DNA from: Methyloligella sp050110875
Lineage (GTDB): Bacteria > Pseudomonadota > Alphaproteobacteria > Rhizobiales > Methyloligellaceae
DNA: 64,000 nt
Direction: 5' to 3'
Assembly: GCA_050110875.1 (NCBI GenBank)
Contig: CP188828.1
Location: 1,116,001-1,180,000 of the forward strand
Below are positions 28,291 through 37,346 of the stretch, piece by piece; position 1 is the first letter of the stretch; the number at the start of each line of letters is the position of its first letter. A model generated the notes under the pieces. That model was not told the origin of the DNA. It did no database searches and saw nothing but the letters and a program-made list of their open reading frames with translations. The translations under genes and the position numbers were made by a program.

Positions 28291-29568
28291 TCAGAACTCC
28301 GTCAGACCGCGGGGGTTGGGTGGCGGTGAGGACTGGCTTGTCTGCGCGGACCGCTTGCTCATCCAAGGCGGATGGACGAAACGCTCGGTGTTGTACGGCT
28401 CGGGCGCGATCATCGCCAACGGCGCCCTGAAGTCCTGGATCTGGTAGAAGATGTGCGGCATGCCCAAGGACGGATCGCGGGTCAGGACAGGGTAGGGGAC
28501 GACGGCCTGCCAGTCGGGATGATAACGAATCGTGCCGTGCACGGTGCGGTAGATCATGCCCCTGAGCGCAAATGCCACTTTCCTGTTCTGCTCAAAATCG
28601 CCCGGCGGGCCCGATCCCCCGGCCATGGCGGCGCCGACGGCGTAGTGATGCAGATTGCTGTAGGATTGGCAGCCGATGGTCGGTGTCGAGCCGTCGCCGA
28701 ACCGGGCCTTGTAACGGGCCTCGAAGCGCTGGCCCATCTCGTCGCGCAGCAGACCGATGATGGAGGAGACGATGATACCGACGCTCGCCTCCTGGGCGAT
28801 ATCGACGAAGGTCCTGTGGACTGCGCCGTATTGGAGATAGACGAGGCAATCCATCGGATTCTCGATGAATTGCCTTTGAAAATGCGCCAGGTCGCCAGCG
28901 TAGAAATGGGTGTTGGCGAACACCGCGGGATCGGTCGCGCGGACCTCTTCGATCACGTCGCGCCACTGGCTTGTGGGGGTCTGAACGATCTTCGGACCGT
29001 AGCAAACCTGCCATCCATAGCTCGCCGCCGCCTTGGCCATCGAGTTGGAGATGACGATGCTGTAAGGCGTCGAGCCCGAAACGATGGCGATACGGTTCGA
29101 GTTCGGGGTCCACTGCCCGCTGTCCCGCAGCCAGGAGAGGAATTTGATCAGTCCGGGCCCATACCAATAGTCCGCCGGGTCGGCCATGAAGCAGCCGAAA
29201 TACCGGTCGGGGTCGCTCATCACCGTATCGTGGTGCTGGAGCAGCGTATTGGCGTGGACATATATGATGCCGGCATCGGCGATCGGCTCGTATTCGGAGT
29301 TCTGGGAGCCGATATTGTAGCCGTTGACGATAGCATGAACCTTGTGCTTCTCGATCAGCTGCCGTGCCGCGGAGACGACCTCCTTCGCCGTTTGCCGGCA
29401 TGTGTCGACGAAGATCGGCTGAATGGGGCGGCCAAGCAGGCCGCCGCGCGCGTTCAGCTCCTCGCAGGCCAGAATGATTCCGTTTCGGAACTCGGCACCG
29501 TCGGCGGCTGAGGGCCCGGTGAGGGGGATCATGCTGCCGATCGGCACAGGTTCAGAACTGTCTGTCAC
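28291..29568 (-). CDS. AmiC-like cytosolic ABC-type amide/branched-chain binding protein (sensor)
   Basis: 425 residues of the type I periplasmic-binding fold (Peripla_BP_6): IGSMIPLTGPSAADGAEFRN near the start, AIVSGSTPYSIVISNSM in the middle, and a long C-terminal lobe with DFRAPLAMIAPEPYN. There is no signal peptide; the protein begins MTDSSEPVPIGSM, directly at the mature fold. Known cytosolic members are AmiC (represses AmiR until amide binds) and related amide sensors. It lies 58 bases downstream of a hybrid histidine kinase and its regulator on the same strand and faces away from an amide-type transporter. Inference: it is the ligand-binding sensor of this pathway, passing the signal to the soluble kinase, rather than a transport component. 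Confidence 0.82.
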   Translation of the reverse strand: MTDSSEPVPIGSMIPLTGPSAADGAEFRNGIILACEELNARGGLLGRPIQPIFVDTCRQTAKEVVSAARQLIEKHKVHAIVNGYNIGSQNSEYEPIADAGIIYVHANTLLQHHDTVMSDPDRYFGCFMADPADYWYGPGLIKFLSWLRDSGQWTPNSNRIAIVSGSTPYSIVISNSMAKAAASYGWQVCYGPKIVQTPTSQWRDVIEEVRATDPAVFANTHFYAGDLAHFQRQFIENPMDCLVYLQYGAVHRTFVDIAQEASVGIIVSSIIGLLRDEMGQRFEARYKARFGDGSTPTIGCQSYSNLHHYAVGAAMAGGSGPPGDFEQNRKVAFALRGMIYRTVHGTIRYHPDWQAVVPYPVLTRDPSLGMPHIFYQIQDFRAPLAMIAPEPYNTERFVHPPWMSKRSAQTSQSSPPPNPRGLTEF

Positions 29569-29626
29569 CTAAGACCTATCCTTTGCTGGAAAATGCGCGA
29601 CTTCCCCGGGCGGCATTGGCGAATGC

Positions 29627-31183
29627 TCAAGGGCTCGTCTGCTTGAGAAGATCGGGTTCGAAAAGGAGATTGTGCATCAGCACCCTCAGGCGCGGCGGGC
29701 TGACCGGCTTCACCAGGACGGGGATGCCGGCCTCCTGGATGGTGCCGATCACCTTCGGCTCGGCGTCGGCGGTCACCACCATAGCCGGTATCTCGTCGTC
29801 GATGGCTTCGCGGATCTCGTTGATCGCCTCGAGTCCGGTCCGGGTCTGAAGATTGTAATCGGCGATAATCAGCTCGGGCGTGACGGATCCTTCCGAGACG
29901 AGGCGTGCCGCCTCATCCTTGTTGGGCGCCGGATGGACGTCGATGCCCCAACGACGCAAGAGCTGCGCCATGGATTCGCGCAAGATCTCGTCGTCCTCGA
30001 TCAGCAGGACCGGCGTGCCGGCGAATTCGCCGCCGACGGCCTCGCTGATATCGGCGGCGGGGCCGATATCGCTGTGCCAGATATTTCCCAAGGGGATCCA
30101 GACCGAGAAGATCGATCCCTTTCCCACGCGCGATCGCAGCCTGACCGGATGCTCCAAGAGATCGGCCAGCCGCTTCACGATGTTGAGGCCGAGGCCGAGC
30201 CCTTTCTTCTGCTTTCGATTGTCGTCGGTGACGCGGTAAAACTCGTCGAAGACGCGTTCGGATTCCTCCTCGCTGATACCGCGGCCCGTGTCGACGACCT
30301 CGATACGCAATCCGTTGTTTTCTCGCCGGCAACCGACGAGGACGCCTCCCACCTCCGTGAAACGGATCGCATTCGCGACGAAATTGCTGAGGATGCGCTC
30401 CAACAGCGCGCGGTCCGTCGAGACCGTTTTGTGGGGGGTCACGAAGCGGAGGCTGAGCCCTTTCTCCTGGGCCTGATGATCGAACTGAATCTGTATCCGT
30501 TCGAAGAGCTCTGAGAGCTGGAAGGATGTGATGCGGGGCTGGATCTGACCGGCGTCGAGCTGACCGATCTGCAGCAGCGCCCCAAGCAGGTCTTCCATGA
30601 TGGAGGCGGAGACGCCCATGGCATGGAGGATTTCCGACCTCTCCTCCTCGTCCTGCTCGTGGAGGCAGTTGTATATGAGGATCTTGAGCGAGGCGAGCGG
30701 TTGGCGCAGGTCATGGTTGGCAGCCCGGAGGAAGCGGGATTTCGCCTCGTCGGTGGCTTCGGCGGCTTCCTTGGCCTCGCGCAGCTCCCTTTCGTTCCGC
30801 TTTACCGCGGTGACGTCGCTGAAGGTGACCGCCATGCCGCCGTCCTGGCTCGGCCGTTGCGCGACATGCATGATGTTGCCCGTGGCGAACTGGTAGTCGG
30901 CGTCCTGGATGGTGCCGAAATCTCCGATCTTCTCGCGGGCCCATTGCTCGGGATCGCCCGGCACGACCCATTCGCGCGAATGGGCAATGGCATCGACATA
31001 CTCCTCATATCGCATGCCAAGCGAGACGGGCAGGTTGCAGCTGCGGCGGAAGCCTTCGTTGATGTAGACGAGCACGCGATCGGGCGACCAGACGAGAATG
31101 CCGGTATCGAGAGCGTCCAGCCCGGCCCATACCGGCTCCGATCCAGTCTCGCTCTCAGCCGTCCCGGCGTCAGTGTCAGCCAT
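29627..31183 (-). CDS. Soluble PAS hybrid histidine kinase
   Basis: 518 residues from ATG 31183 (a GTG at 31192 is also in frame). The order is an N-terminal PAS-like domain (about 20-130), a short coiled coil (RNERELREAKEAAEATDEAK), the DHp H-box RAANHDLRQPLASLK, the HATPase domain (NFVANAIRFTE, DTGRGISEEE, KGLGLGLNIVKRL) and a C-terminal receiver domain with acidic VLLIEDDEIL and acceptor Asp in LIIADYNLQTRTG. No membrane segments are seen, so it senses a cytosolic signal. The start overlaps the regulator stop by 8 bases. The AmiC-like protein encoded next is a natural ligand-sensing partner. Confidence 0.92.
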   Translation of the reverse strand: MADTDAGTAESETGSEPVWAGLDALDTGILVWSPDRVLVYINEGFRRSCNLPVSLGMRYEEYVDAIAHSREWVVPGDPEQWAREKIGDFGTIQDADYQFATGNIMHVAQRPSQDGGMAVTFSDVTAVKRNERELREAKEAAEATDEAKSRFLRAANHDLRQPLASLKILIYNCLHEQDEEERSEILHAMGVSASIMEDLLGALLQIGQLDAGQIQPRITSFQLSELFERIQIQFDHQAQEKGLSLRFVTPHKTVSTDRALLERILSNFVANAIRFTEVGGVLVGCRRENNGLRIEVVDTGRGISEEESERVFDEFYRVTDDNRKQKKGLGLGLNIVKRLADLLEHPVRLRSRVGKGSIFSVWIPLGNIWHSDIGPAADISEAVGGEFAGTPVLLIEDDEILRESMAQLLRRWGIDVHPAPNKDEAARLVSEGSVTPELIIADYNLQTRTGLEAINEIREAIDDEIPAMVVTADAEPKVIGTIQEAGIPVLVKPVSPPRLRVLMHNLLFEPDLLKQTSP

Positions 31184-31835
31184 TCGCTGCACGAGCGGCG
31201 CTTCCGAAATGCGTCACGGCATAATGTACCGCACTCGTTCGATCGCGGAGGTTCAGCTTCTTCATCGCGTTTCCCAGATGGATGCGCACGGTCTGACTGC
31301 TCAAGCCGAGCTCCTCGGCGATGTTTTTCACCGACGAGCCGCCGCCCAGCAATTCCAGCACGTCGCGTTCGCGCTCGGTGAGAGCGCTGAGATCGCGATC
31401 CTCGGCAGGGGTCTTCGGCCGCTGGGCCGGGGCGGACGAACGCTCGATGATCCGGCGCGGAAAGGAGACCTCGCCTGCAAGCACGCGCTCCAGCGCCCGC
31501 ACGATCTCGGGGCCCGCGGCCGATTTCGGGATGTAGCCGATCACGCCCTGCTCGACCGATCGAATGACGTGATCGACATCTTCATGCACCGACACGACGA
31601 CCACCGGAATATTGGGATGCTTTGCCCGCAGCGCCTGCAGGCCGCCGAACTCCTCGGCCCCCGGCATGACGAGATCCAACAGGATCAGGCTGGTGTCGGG
31701 ATGCTCCGCGAGGAGGTCCGTGAGCTCGCCGAAACTCTCGGCTTCGTAAACCTCGAGCGTCTGCTGCAGCCGGCGCATGATCTGCTTGAGAGATTGTCTG
31801 ACCACCCAGTGGTCGTCACCGATAATTACCTTCAT
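31176..31835 (-). CDS. NarL/LuxR-type response regulator
   Basis: 219 residues. Receiver domain (1-120) with GDDHWVVRQSL, acceptor Asp in LILLDLVMPGAEE, and Lys in GYIPKSAAG; C-terminal LuxR helix-turn-helix with LTERERDVLELLGGGSSVKNIAEELG and TVRIHLGNAMKKLNL. It is the first gene of the sensory operon regulator-kinase-binding protein. It is divergent from the ABC transporter and amidase operon, which is the probable target. CTAG-containing repeats in both directions of the shared intergenic region are candidate binding sites. Confidence 0.93.
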   Translation of the reverse strand: MKVIIGDDHWVVRQSLKQIMRRLQQTLEVYEAESFGELTDLLAEHPDTSLILLDLVMPGAEEFGGLQALRAKHPNIPVVVVSVHEDVDHVIRSVEQGVIGYIPKSAAGPEIVRALERVLAGEVSFPRRIIERSSAPAQRPKTPAEDRDLSALTERERDVLELLGGGSSVKNIAEELGLSSQTVRIHLGNAMKKLNLRDRTSAVHYAVTHFGSAARAANG

Positions 31836-31876
31836 TCCTGAAACGCAGCCTCCCTTCGCATCATTATCGCGTTCGT

Positions 31877-31894
31877 CTAGAGATTGCAGTCTAG
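31877..31894. promoter_or_regulatory. Paired CTAG boxes upstream of the response-regulator gene
   Basis: Two GTCTAG/AGTCTAG boxes whose CTAG cores start 14 bases apart (31877 and 31891), about 40 bases before the regulator start. The arrangement resembles the group at 32231-32267 and 42658-42697, suggesting one common binding protein, perhaps the regulator itself. Candidate only. Confidence 0.35.
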
Positions 31895-32230
31895 CGCGTT
31901 TTTTCGATTCTCTGTGCCCGGCAGGAGAATGTGTTCACATTTCGTTGTGGATGCCAAGCGCATGAAACCCAGAGCTGTTCCCGCGAAATGCTTCAAGCAT
32001 ACGGTCCGTCTTCGCTGCCGGCTCCCGGCGGATCTCTTCATGGACTGCCGACTGGCGATGGCAGGAATTAACCAACGCGTCTCACCTCGTTGTTTTGCAC
32101 GATATTTTGGCGGATCGCACGTGAAAAACGCGCCACACGCACAACGATTCAGCAGAAGCCGCGAGCGCGGATTAAATTTTCGATCTGCAACATAAAAATC
32201 GTTGACGCCTATTCAATCCCTGACAATCAT

Positions 32231-32267
32231 CTAGATATTCAGTCTAGCTTTATAGCCTAGCGTCTAG
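32231..32267. promoter_or_regulatory. CTAG box array upstream of the amide transporter operon
   Basis: Four CTAG cores at 32231, 32244, 32257 and 32264, the first three exactly 13 bases apart, about 55-90 bases before the transporter start. Three carry GTCTAG or ATCTAG contexts. Regular spacing near one helical turn fits cooperative binding by a dimeric regulator. Candidate only. Confidence 0.4.
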
Positions 32268-32320
32268 CGTTAAGTGTCGTAGGGACACGCTCGCTTTGTC
32301 ATTCAGGGGGACCCTACAAA

Positions 32321-33625
32321 ATGAATTTCACCCGCAGAAATCTTCTCAAGACGACGCTTGCCGCCTCTGCAGCAATCGGAATGCCCAGCTTGTTGTTGGG
32401 GTCCAGAGGGGCCCGGGCGGCGACGGTCGCAAAGGGCGAGCCGATCAAGGTCGGTCTTCTGTTTTCTCTGACCGGCGCACTCGCCGTTCCGGAAGAAGAC
32501 TCCACTCTGGTGATGCAATACGCCTTCGACGAGATCAACAAGAACGGCGGCGTCAACGGCCAGCCGGTCGAGCCGGTCATCGTCGACGCCAAGTCGGATT
32601 TCAACGTCTATACCGAGAAGGCCAAGGAGCTGATCATCCGCGACAGGGTGATGGCGCTCTTCGGCTGCTACACCTCGGCGAGCCGCAAGGCGATCCTGCC
32701 CACGGTCATGCAGCGCGACCATCTCCTGTACTACCCGACCTGCTACGAAGGTGCTGAGTGCACGCAGAACACCATCTGCACCGGGCCGCTGGCCAATCAG
32801 CACTCGAAAGACCTCATCCCCTTCATGGTGGAGAATTTCGGCAAGAAGGTCTTCTTCGTCGGCTCCAACTATGTCTGGCCGAAGGAGTCGAACAAGAACG
32901 CCAAGATCTGGCTCGAGGAGGCGGGCGGCGAGCTGCTCGGAGAGGAATACATCCCTCTCGGCAGCTCCGAGTTCGGTCCCGTCTTCAACAAGATCCGCGA
33001 CGCCCAGCCCGATTTCATCTTTTCCACGGTGGTCGGCGCATCGGACATCGCCTTCCATAAGCAGTTCAAGCAGGAGGGCTTCAAGGTGGACAAGATGCCG
33101 ATCGCATCGCTCACCACAGGTGAGATCGAGACGCGCGCCATGGGGCCTGAATTCGGTGCCGGCCATTTCCTCTCCGCGCCTTACTTCCAGACCCTCGACA
33201 ATCCGACCAACCACAAGTTCGTCGAGAGCTTCCTGGCGAGCAAGTACGGCAAGAACGGCGTGACCCATTACAACATGGAGGAGACCTACCTCTCCGCCTA
33301 CGTCTTCAAGTACGGATTCGAGAAGGCGGCGGAAGCGGTCGGGGTGGAGAACGTCACGCCGCGTGCCATTCGTGATCACTCGGGCGGGATACGAGTCGAG
33401 GACGACGTCTCTCCTGAAGGTCTGGTCTGGATCGATGAGAACAATTTCAACACCTGGCTGAAGCCGAAGATCGGTCAGTGCCAGGCAGACGGCACCTTCA
33501 AGATCGTGAAGGCCGCCGAGGGGCATGTCGAACCGCGCCCGTTCTCGATCTATCCGGAACTCGGGGTTTGCACGAAGGACGGCTTGAAGGCGCCCGACGG
33601 CAAGATCCGCCAAGATGTCATCTAA
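32321..33625 (+). CDS. Urea/short-chain-amide ABC transporter substrate-binding protein (UrtA/FmdD-like)
   Basis: 434 residues with a Tat-type leader (TRRNLLKTTLAASAAIG, cleavage near GARAATV), then a Peripla_BP_5 fold: GLLFSLTGALAVPEEDS, GCYTSASRKAILPTV, LLYYPTCYEGAECTQN, FVGSNYVWPKESN and ETYLSAYVFKYGFEKA. These segments are typical for UrtA and the related amide binding protein FmdD; TCYEG in the ligand pocket is shared by both. The protein binds its ligand in the periplasm for the permease pair encoded next. Followed within one transcript unit by two permeases, two ATPases and dimethylformamidase genes, it more likely serves amides or formamides than urea, though urea uptake for the nearby urease remains possible. 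Confidence 0.9.
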   Translation: MNFTRRNLLKTTLAASAAIGMPSLLLGSRGARAATVAKGEPIKVGLLFSLTGALAVPEEDSTLVMQYAFDEINKNGGVNGQPVEPVIVDAKSDFNVYTEKAKELIIRDRVMALFGCYTSASRKAILPTVMQRDHLLYYPTCYEGAECTQNTICTGPLANQHSKDLIPFMVENFGKKVFFVGSNYVWPKESNKNAKIWLEEAGGELLGEEYIPLGSSEFGPVFNKIRDAQPDFIFSTVVGASDIAFHKQFKQEGFKVDKMPIASLTTGEIETRAMGPEFGAGHFLSAPYFQTLDNPTNHKFVESFLASKYGKNGVTHYNMEETYLSAYVFKYGFEKAAEAVGVENVTPRAIRDHSGGIRVEDDVSPEGLVWIDENNFNTWLKPKIGQCQADGTFKIVKAAEGHVEPRPFSIYPELGVCTKDGLKAPDGKIRQDVI

Positions 33626-33756
33626 GGCGATCGGTCGAGCCTGCGCTGATCGGCAGCCAGGCTCGACTCCCGCTCAATCCAACTGAAATTCAGGCGCGCC
33701 CGACAGGGCGAGCGCTAACGGTGAATTGCTGCCTCAGCGCAAGGAATCTTACGGCC

Positions 33757-34632
33757 ATGGATCTCGGTACGCTTGTGAACGCTCTCATCCTCGGCGTCAG
33801 CATCGCCAGCATCTGGCTTGTTGCGGCCCTGGGGCTGACGATCATCTACGGCACGGCCGGCGTGATCAACATGGCGCATGGCGAGCTCATCATGCTCGGG
33901 GCCTACAGCACATACATGCTGCAGCACTTTTTCGGGGTTCCCTATCTCATCTGCATCCCGGCATCGTTCGTGATCGTGGCGCTGATCGGGCTCGTCCTCG
34001 AGCGCGGACTTATCCGGTATCTCTACGACCGGCCGCTCGATACCTTGCTCGCGACGGCCGGCGTATCGTTGATCCTGATGCAGGGCGTCCGGCTGATCTT
34101 CGGCAGCGATCCGAAGTATCTTTCGGTGCCCGAGATCTTCTCGAGCAATATCGCTCTCGGCGGCACCTCGATCTCCACGTTCCGCGTCGTCATCCTGATG
34201 ATTACGGCGCTGCTCGTGCTGGGGCTGTGGTTCCTGTTCTACAAGACGCGGTTCGGAGTTCAGGTCCGTGCCGTGATGCAGAACAAGGAGATGGCGGCCT
34301 CCTTCGGCATCAATGCAAATCGCATCTACATGCTGACCTTCGCGCTCGGGGCGGGGCTTGCCGGCGTCGCCGGCTCTCTGTTCGGCGTGCTCGCGATCGT
34401 GCTGCCGACGATGGGGGCGAGCTATGTGGTGCAGTCCTTCCTGATGGTGGTGGTCGGCGGTGGATCGCTCGCCGGCAGCATCGTTGCGAGCGGCGTCACC
34501 GGTGAGATGCAGTCCGTGCTGGCGTCGTTCACCAACGCCACCTTGGCCCGCTTCATCATCTTCGTGCTGATCGTGGTGTTCCTCAGGTTCCGGCCGCAGG
34601 GGCTGTTCGCACAAGGAGGCGCGCGGCGATGA
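33757..34632 (+). CDS. Branched-chain/urea/amide ABC permease (UrtB/LivH-like)
   Basis: 291 residues from ATG 33757 with about eight hydrophobic helices. LivH-family features: GLTIIYGTAGVINMAHGELIMLGAYSTY near the N-terminus (shown here in two parts: GLTIIYGTAGVINMAHGE and LIMLGAYSTY) and FALGAGLAGVAGSLFGVL in the C-terminal half. It pairs with the next permease to form the transmembrane channel. The 131 bases between the binding-protein gene and this start hold no gene. Clear by context and sequence; substrate shared with the binding protein. Confidence 0.93.
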   Translation: MDLGTLVNALILGVSIASIWLVAALGLTIIYGTAGVINMAHGELIMLGAYSTYMLQHFFGVPYLICIPASFVIVALIGLVLERGLIRYLYDRPLDTLLATAGVSLILMQGVRLIFGSDPKYLSVPEIFSSNIALGGTSISTFRVVILMITALLVLGLWFLFYKTRFGVQVRAVMQNKEMAASFGINANRIYMLTFALGAGLAGVAGSLFGVLAIVLPTMGASYVVQSFLMVVVGGGSLAGSIVASGVTGEMQSVLASFTNATLARFIIFVLIVVFLRFRPQGLFAQGGARR

Positions 34633-34675
34633 GGGCGACCGACAGCCGACAGTTACCAGACCGGGGCTGCTGACC

Positions 34676-35779
34676 ATGGGCAATATCTACCACAACAAGA
34701 AAGCGCAGTGGCTCGCCTATGCGGTGTTCTTCGCGGCGATCGGTGCCGTCCCGTTCTTCGTGAGCGATGCGTTTCTACTCAACCAGCTCGCCAATTACGG
34801 GATCTACGCGATGCTGGCCCTGTCGATCAGCCTTTGCTGGGGGTTCGGCGGGATCTTGAATCTCGGCCAGGGGATGGCTTTCGGACTGGGGGCCTACGGC
34901 ATGGCGATGACCATGCAAATGCAGTCGCAGACGGAGGCGAACCCCATCCCGCCGCTCATGTTGAACAACGGCCTCGATCATCTGCCGATGCTCTGGCAGC
35001 CGTTCTCGAACACGACGACGGGTCTCATCTTCGCGATCGCGATCCCGACACTCTTCTACGCCGTCTTCGGCGGCATCATGTTCCGGGCGCGCGTGTCGGG
35101 GGTGTTCTTCACCATCATGACCCTTGCGATGCTGTCCGCGTTCTACACCGTCATTCTGGACCAGCAGGCCTATACGGGCGGTGCCAACGGGCTCACGCCG
35201 CCGGCATCCTTGGAGATCTTCGGCTACCAGATCGATCCCTACAGCGCCACGGCCTACTGGATCGTGTTCTTCCTATTGTGTGCCGCGACAGTGCTCTCGA
35301 AGCTTCTCACACAGAGCTCGTTCGGTTTGGTCACCCAGGCCATCCGCGACGATGCGGAGCGGGTACGGTTCCTCGGCTACAGCGTTGCCGGCTACGAGAC
35401 GATGATCTTCACGCTCTCAGGCATGATCGCCGCTGTCGCCGGCTGCTGCTGGGCGATTTTGGTCCAATACGTGTCGCCGGCCCAGCTCGATGTGTCCTTC
35501 AGCCTGTCCATGGTGATCTGGGCGGCGATCGGCGGGCGGAACTCGCTGCTCTGGGCCATGCTCGGCGCCTTCATCATCCAGGGTGGGCAGAGCTATCTGG
35601 GCGATGCGTTCCTCTCGACCTGGCTGCTCATTCTCGGCGGCTTCTTCATCGTCGTGGTGCGCTTCCTGCCCAACGGGCTCGCCAGCCTCGCGGAAGCCGG
35701 GCTGGGATTCTTGAGCACGCGCCGTCTCGGCAATGTCGACCGGAACATCAAATCGATGCCGGCCGAGGAGAGGGCCTAG
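34676..35779 (+). CDS. Branched-chain/urea/amide ABC permease (UrtC/LivM-like)
   Basis: 367 residues with about nine to ten hydrophobic helices. LivM/UrtC features: SLCWGFGGILNLGQGMAFGL, FFTIMTLAMLSAFY, and VIWAAIGGRNSLLWAMLGAF near the end. The C-terminal tail is polar. It forms the heteromeric permease with the preceding gene. The ATPase gene starts 2 bases after its stop, indicating tight coupling. Confidence 0.94.
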   Translation: MGNIYHNKKAQWLAYAVFFAAIGAVPFFVSDAFLLNQLANYGIYAMLALSISLCWGFGGILNLGQGMAFGLGAYGMAMTMQMQSQTEANPIPPLMLNNGLDHLPMLWQPFSNTTTGLIFAIAIPTLFYAVFGGIMFRARVSGVFFTIMTLAMLSAFYTVILDQQAYTGGANGLTPPASLEIFGYQIDPYSATAYWIVFFLLCAATVLSKLLTQSSFGLVTQAIRDDAERVRFLGYSVAGYETMIFTLSGMIAAVAGCCWAILVQYVSPAQLDVSFSLSMVIWAAIGGRNSLLWAMLGAFIIQGGQSYLGDAFLSTWLLILGGFFIVVVRFLPNGLASLAEAGLGFLSTRRLGNVDRNIKSMPAEERA

Positions 35780-35781
35780 CG

Positions 35782-36531
35782 ATGACGGGATTTCTGGAAA
35801 TCCAGCATCTGTCCAAGAGCTTCGACGCGATCCAGGTGATCGACGATTTCAGCATGGAAGTGATCGAAGGGACGATTTGCTGCCTGGTCGGGCCGAACGG
35901 CGCCGGCAAGACGACAACCATCGATCTGATCACCGGGCGGGTGAAGCCGACATCCGGCAGGATCCTGTTCGCGGGCGACGATATCACGGGGCAGGACGAG
36001 CATATCATCGCCCGCGCCGGCATCGGCCGCAAGTTCCAGGTGCCGGCTGTGCTGCGCGACATGACCGTGCGGCAGAATCTGGAAGTCGCCTATAGCCGTC
36101 AGACCAATCCCTTCTCGAACCTGTTCTCGTTCACGCCTGCCGGGCTGAAGCGGAAGTTCGACGAGATCGCGACGCTTGCCGGCCTGACCCATCGGCTCGA
36201 GGCGCTGGCAGGGAACCTCTCCCACGGCGAAACCCAATGGCTGGAGATCGGCATGGTGCTGATGCAGGAGCCTCGGCTTCTGCTGATGGACGAGCCGATC
36301 GCCGGCATGACGGAAGCCGAGATCGAGAAGACGACGCGGATTTTCAAGGATCTGCGCGAGACGGCGACGCTGGTCGTGGTCGAGCATGACATGGGCTTCG
36401 TGCGCGAGATCGCCGATGTGGTGACGGTGATGCATATGGGCTCTCTGCTCGCGCAAGGCAGCATCTCCGCCATCGAAGAAAATCCGCGCGTGCGCGACGT
36501 CTATCTCGGCGAGCAGGAGGAGGCGGCATGA
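35782..36531 (+). CDS. ABC transporter ATPase (UrtD/LivG-like)
   Basis: 249 residues from ATG 35782; longer frames overlap the permease gene and are not credible. Walker A LVGPNGAGKTTTID, signature NLSHGETQWLEIG (SHGE in place of SGGQ, usual for UrtD), Walker B LLLMDEPIAGM and switch His in VVVEHDMGFV. The LSHGE signature supports the urea/amide subgroup rather than LivG. It overlaps the next ATPase gene as ATGA. Confidence 0.94.
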   Translation: MTGFLEIQHLSKSFDAIQVIDDFSMEVIEGTICCLVGPNGAGKTTTIDLITGRVKPTSGRILFAGDDITGQDEHIIARAGIGRKFQVPAVLRDMTVRQNLEVAYSRQTNPFSNLFSFTPAGLKRKFDEIATLAGLTHRLEALAGNLSHGETQWLEIGMVLMQEPRLLLMDEPIAGMTEAEIEKTTRIFKDLRETATLVVVEHDMGFVREIADVVTVMHMGSLLAQGSISAIEENPRVRDVYLGEQEEAA

Positions 36532-37232
36532 GCACGCTGTTGGAACTTGAAAAGGTCACCTCCTATTACGGCGCGACGCCGATCCTCCGGGATTTCTCCT
36601 TCGCGCTGGAGAAGGGGCAATGCGTCTGCGTGCTGGGACGCAACGGGGTCGGCAAGACGACCCTGATGCGCACCATCATGGGGCTGACCGACAGATCGAC
36701 CGGCACCATCGAGATCGACGGTGCCCAAATCGGGGACAAACCCACCTATATCCGAGCGACCTACGGGATCGGCTACGTGCCGCAGGGGCGCGGCATCCTG
36801 CCGGATTTCACAGTGCGCGAGAACATCATGCTCGGCACGTTCGCACGGCGGGACAAGGCAGCCGAGATCCCGGAGCTGTGCCTGGAGATATTCCCCTATC
36901 TGCGGGAGAATCTCGATCGGCGCGCCGGCCTTCTCTCGGGCGGCCAGAAACAACAGCTTGCCGTGGCGCGCGCTCTCGCCGTCGATCCTCAAGTGCTTTT
37001 GCTGGACGAGCCGACGGAAGGCATCCAGCCGAACATCGTGCACGAGATCGGCGAGATCCTGCAGATGCTGAACAAGCAGCATGGCATCAGCCTGATCCTC
37101 ACCGAACAGCACATCAAGGTCGCGCGAAAGCTCGGCGACGCATTCGTCATGGTCGACAACGGCCGCGTGGTCGCCAGCGGTCCGATCTCCGACATGACCG
37201 ACGAACTCGTGGAGCGGCACATGACGATCTGA
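36528..37232 (+). CDS. ABC transporter ATPase (UrtE/LivF-like)
   Basis: 234 residues. Walker A VLGRNGVGKTTLMR, the long P-loop neighbour GYVPQGRGILPDFTV, signature LLSGGQKQQLAVARAL, Walker B VLLLDEPTEGIQPN and switch His in ILTEQHIKVA. LLDEPTEGIQPNIV is typical of UrtE. With the preceding gene it powers import. A small CTTGG/CCAAG hairpin (37249-37262) follows the stop, before the dimethylformamidase genes. Confidence 0.94.
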   Translation: MSTLLELEKVTSYYGATPILRDFSFALEKGQCVCVLGRNGVGKTTLMRTIMGLTDRSTGTIEIDGAQIGDKPTYIRATYGIGYVPQGRGILPDFTVRENIMLGTFARRDKAAEIPELCLEIFPYLRENLDRRAGLLSGGQKQQLAVARALAVDPQVLLLDEPTEGIQPNIVHEIGEILQMLNKQHGISLILTEQHIKVARKLGDAFVMVDNGRVVASGPISDMTDELVERHMTI

Positions 37233-37346
37233 CGCCACGCGTTGAAGGCTTGGGAGCCCAAGGAGGGCGCTCGGCATCCGGGAATTGCGGAGCCCTGCGC
37301 CAATGATTTGAGAGAGGAAGTAGAGCAGTAAGGAACGGAGCGAAAT

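Larger units (their letters stand above)
31836..32320. other. Divergent control region between sensory and transporter operons
   Basis: The 485 bases hold no convincing gene; the short frames present lack ribosome sites and family features. The region is distinctly AT-richer than its flanks. It carries CTAG boxes near the regulator start (31877-31894) and a group near the transporter start (32231-32267). Promoter boxes are not clear. It must contain promoters for both operons. Confidence 0.55.

Noticed and set aside
31884..32195. 103-codon frame in the divergent control region
   Set aside because: No ribosome site or recognisable family; it overlaps the regulatory sequence, and composition is not gene-like.
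31836..32320. Guanidine or other riboswitch before the amide transporter
   Set aside because: No conserved riboswitch core was recognised; only the CTAG boxes stand out.
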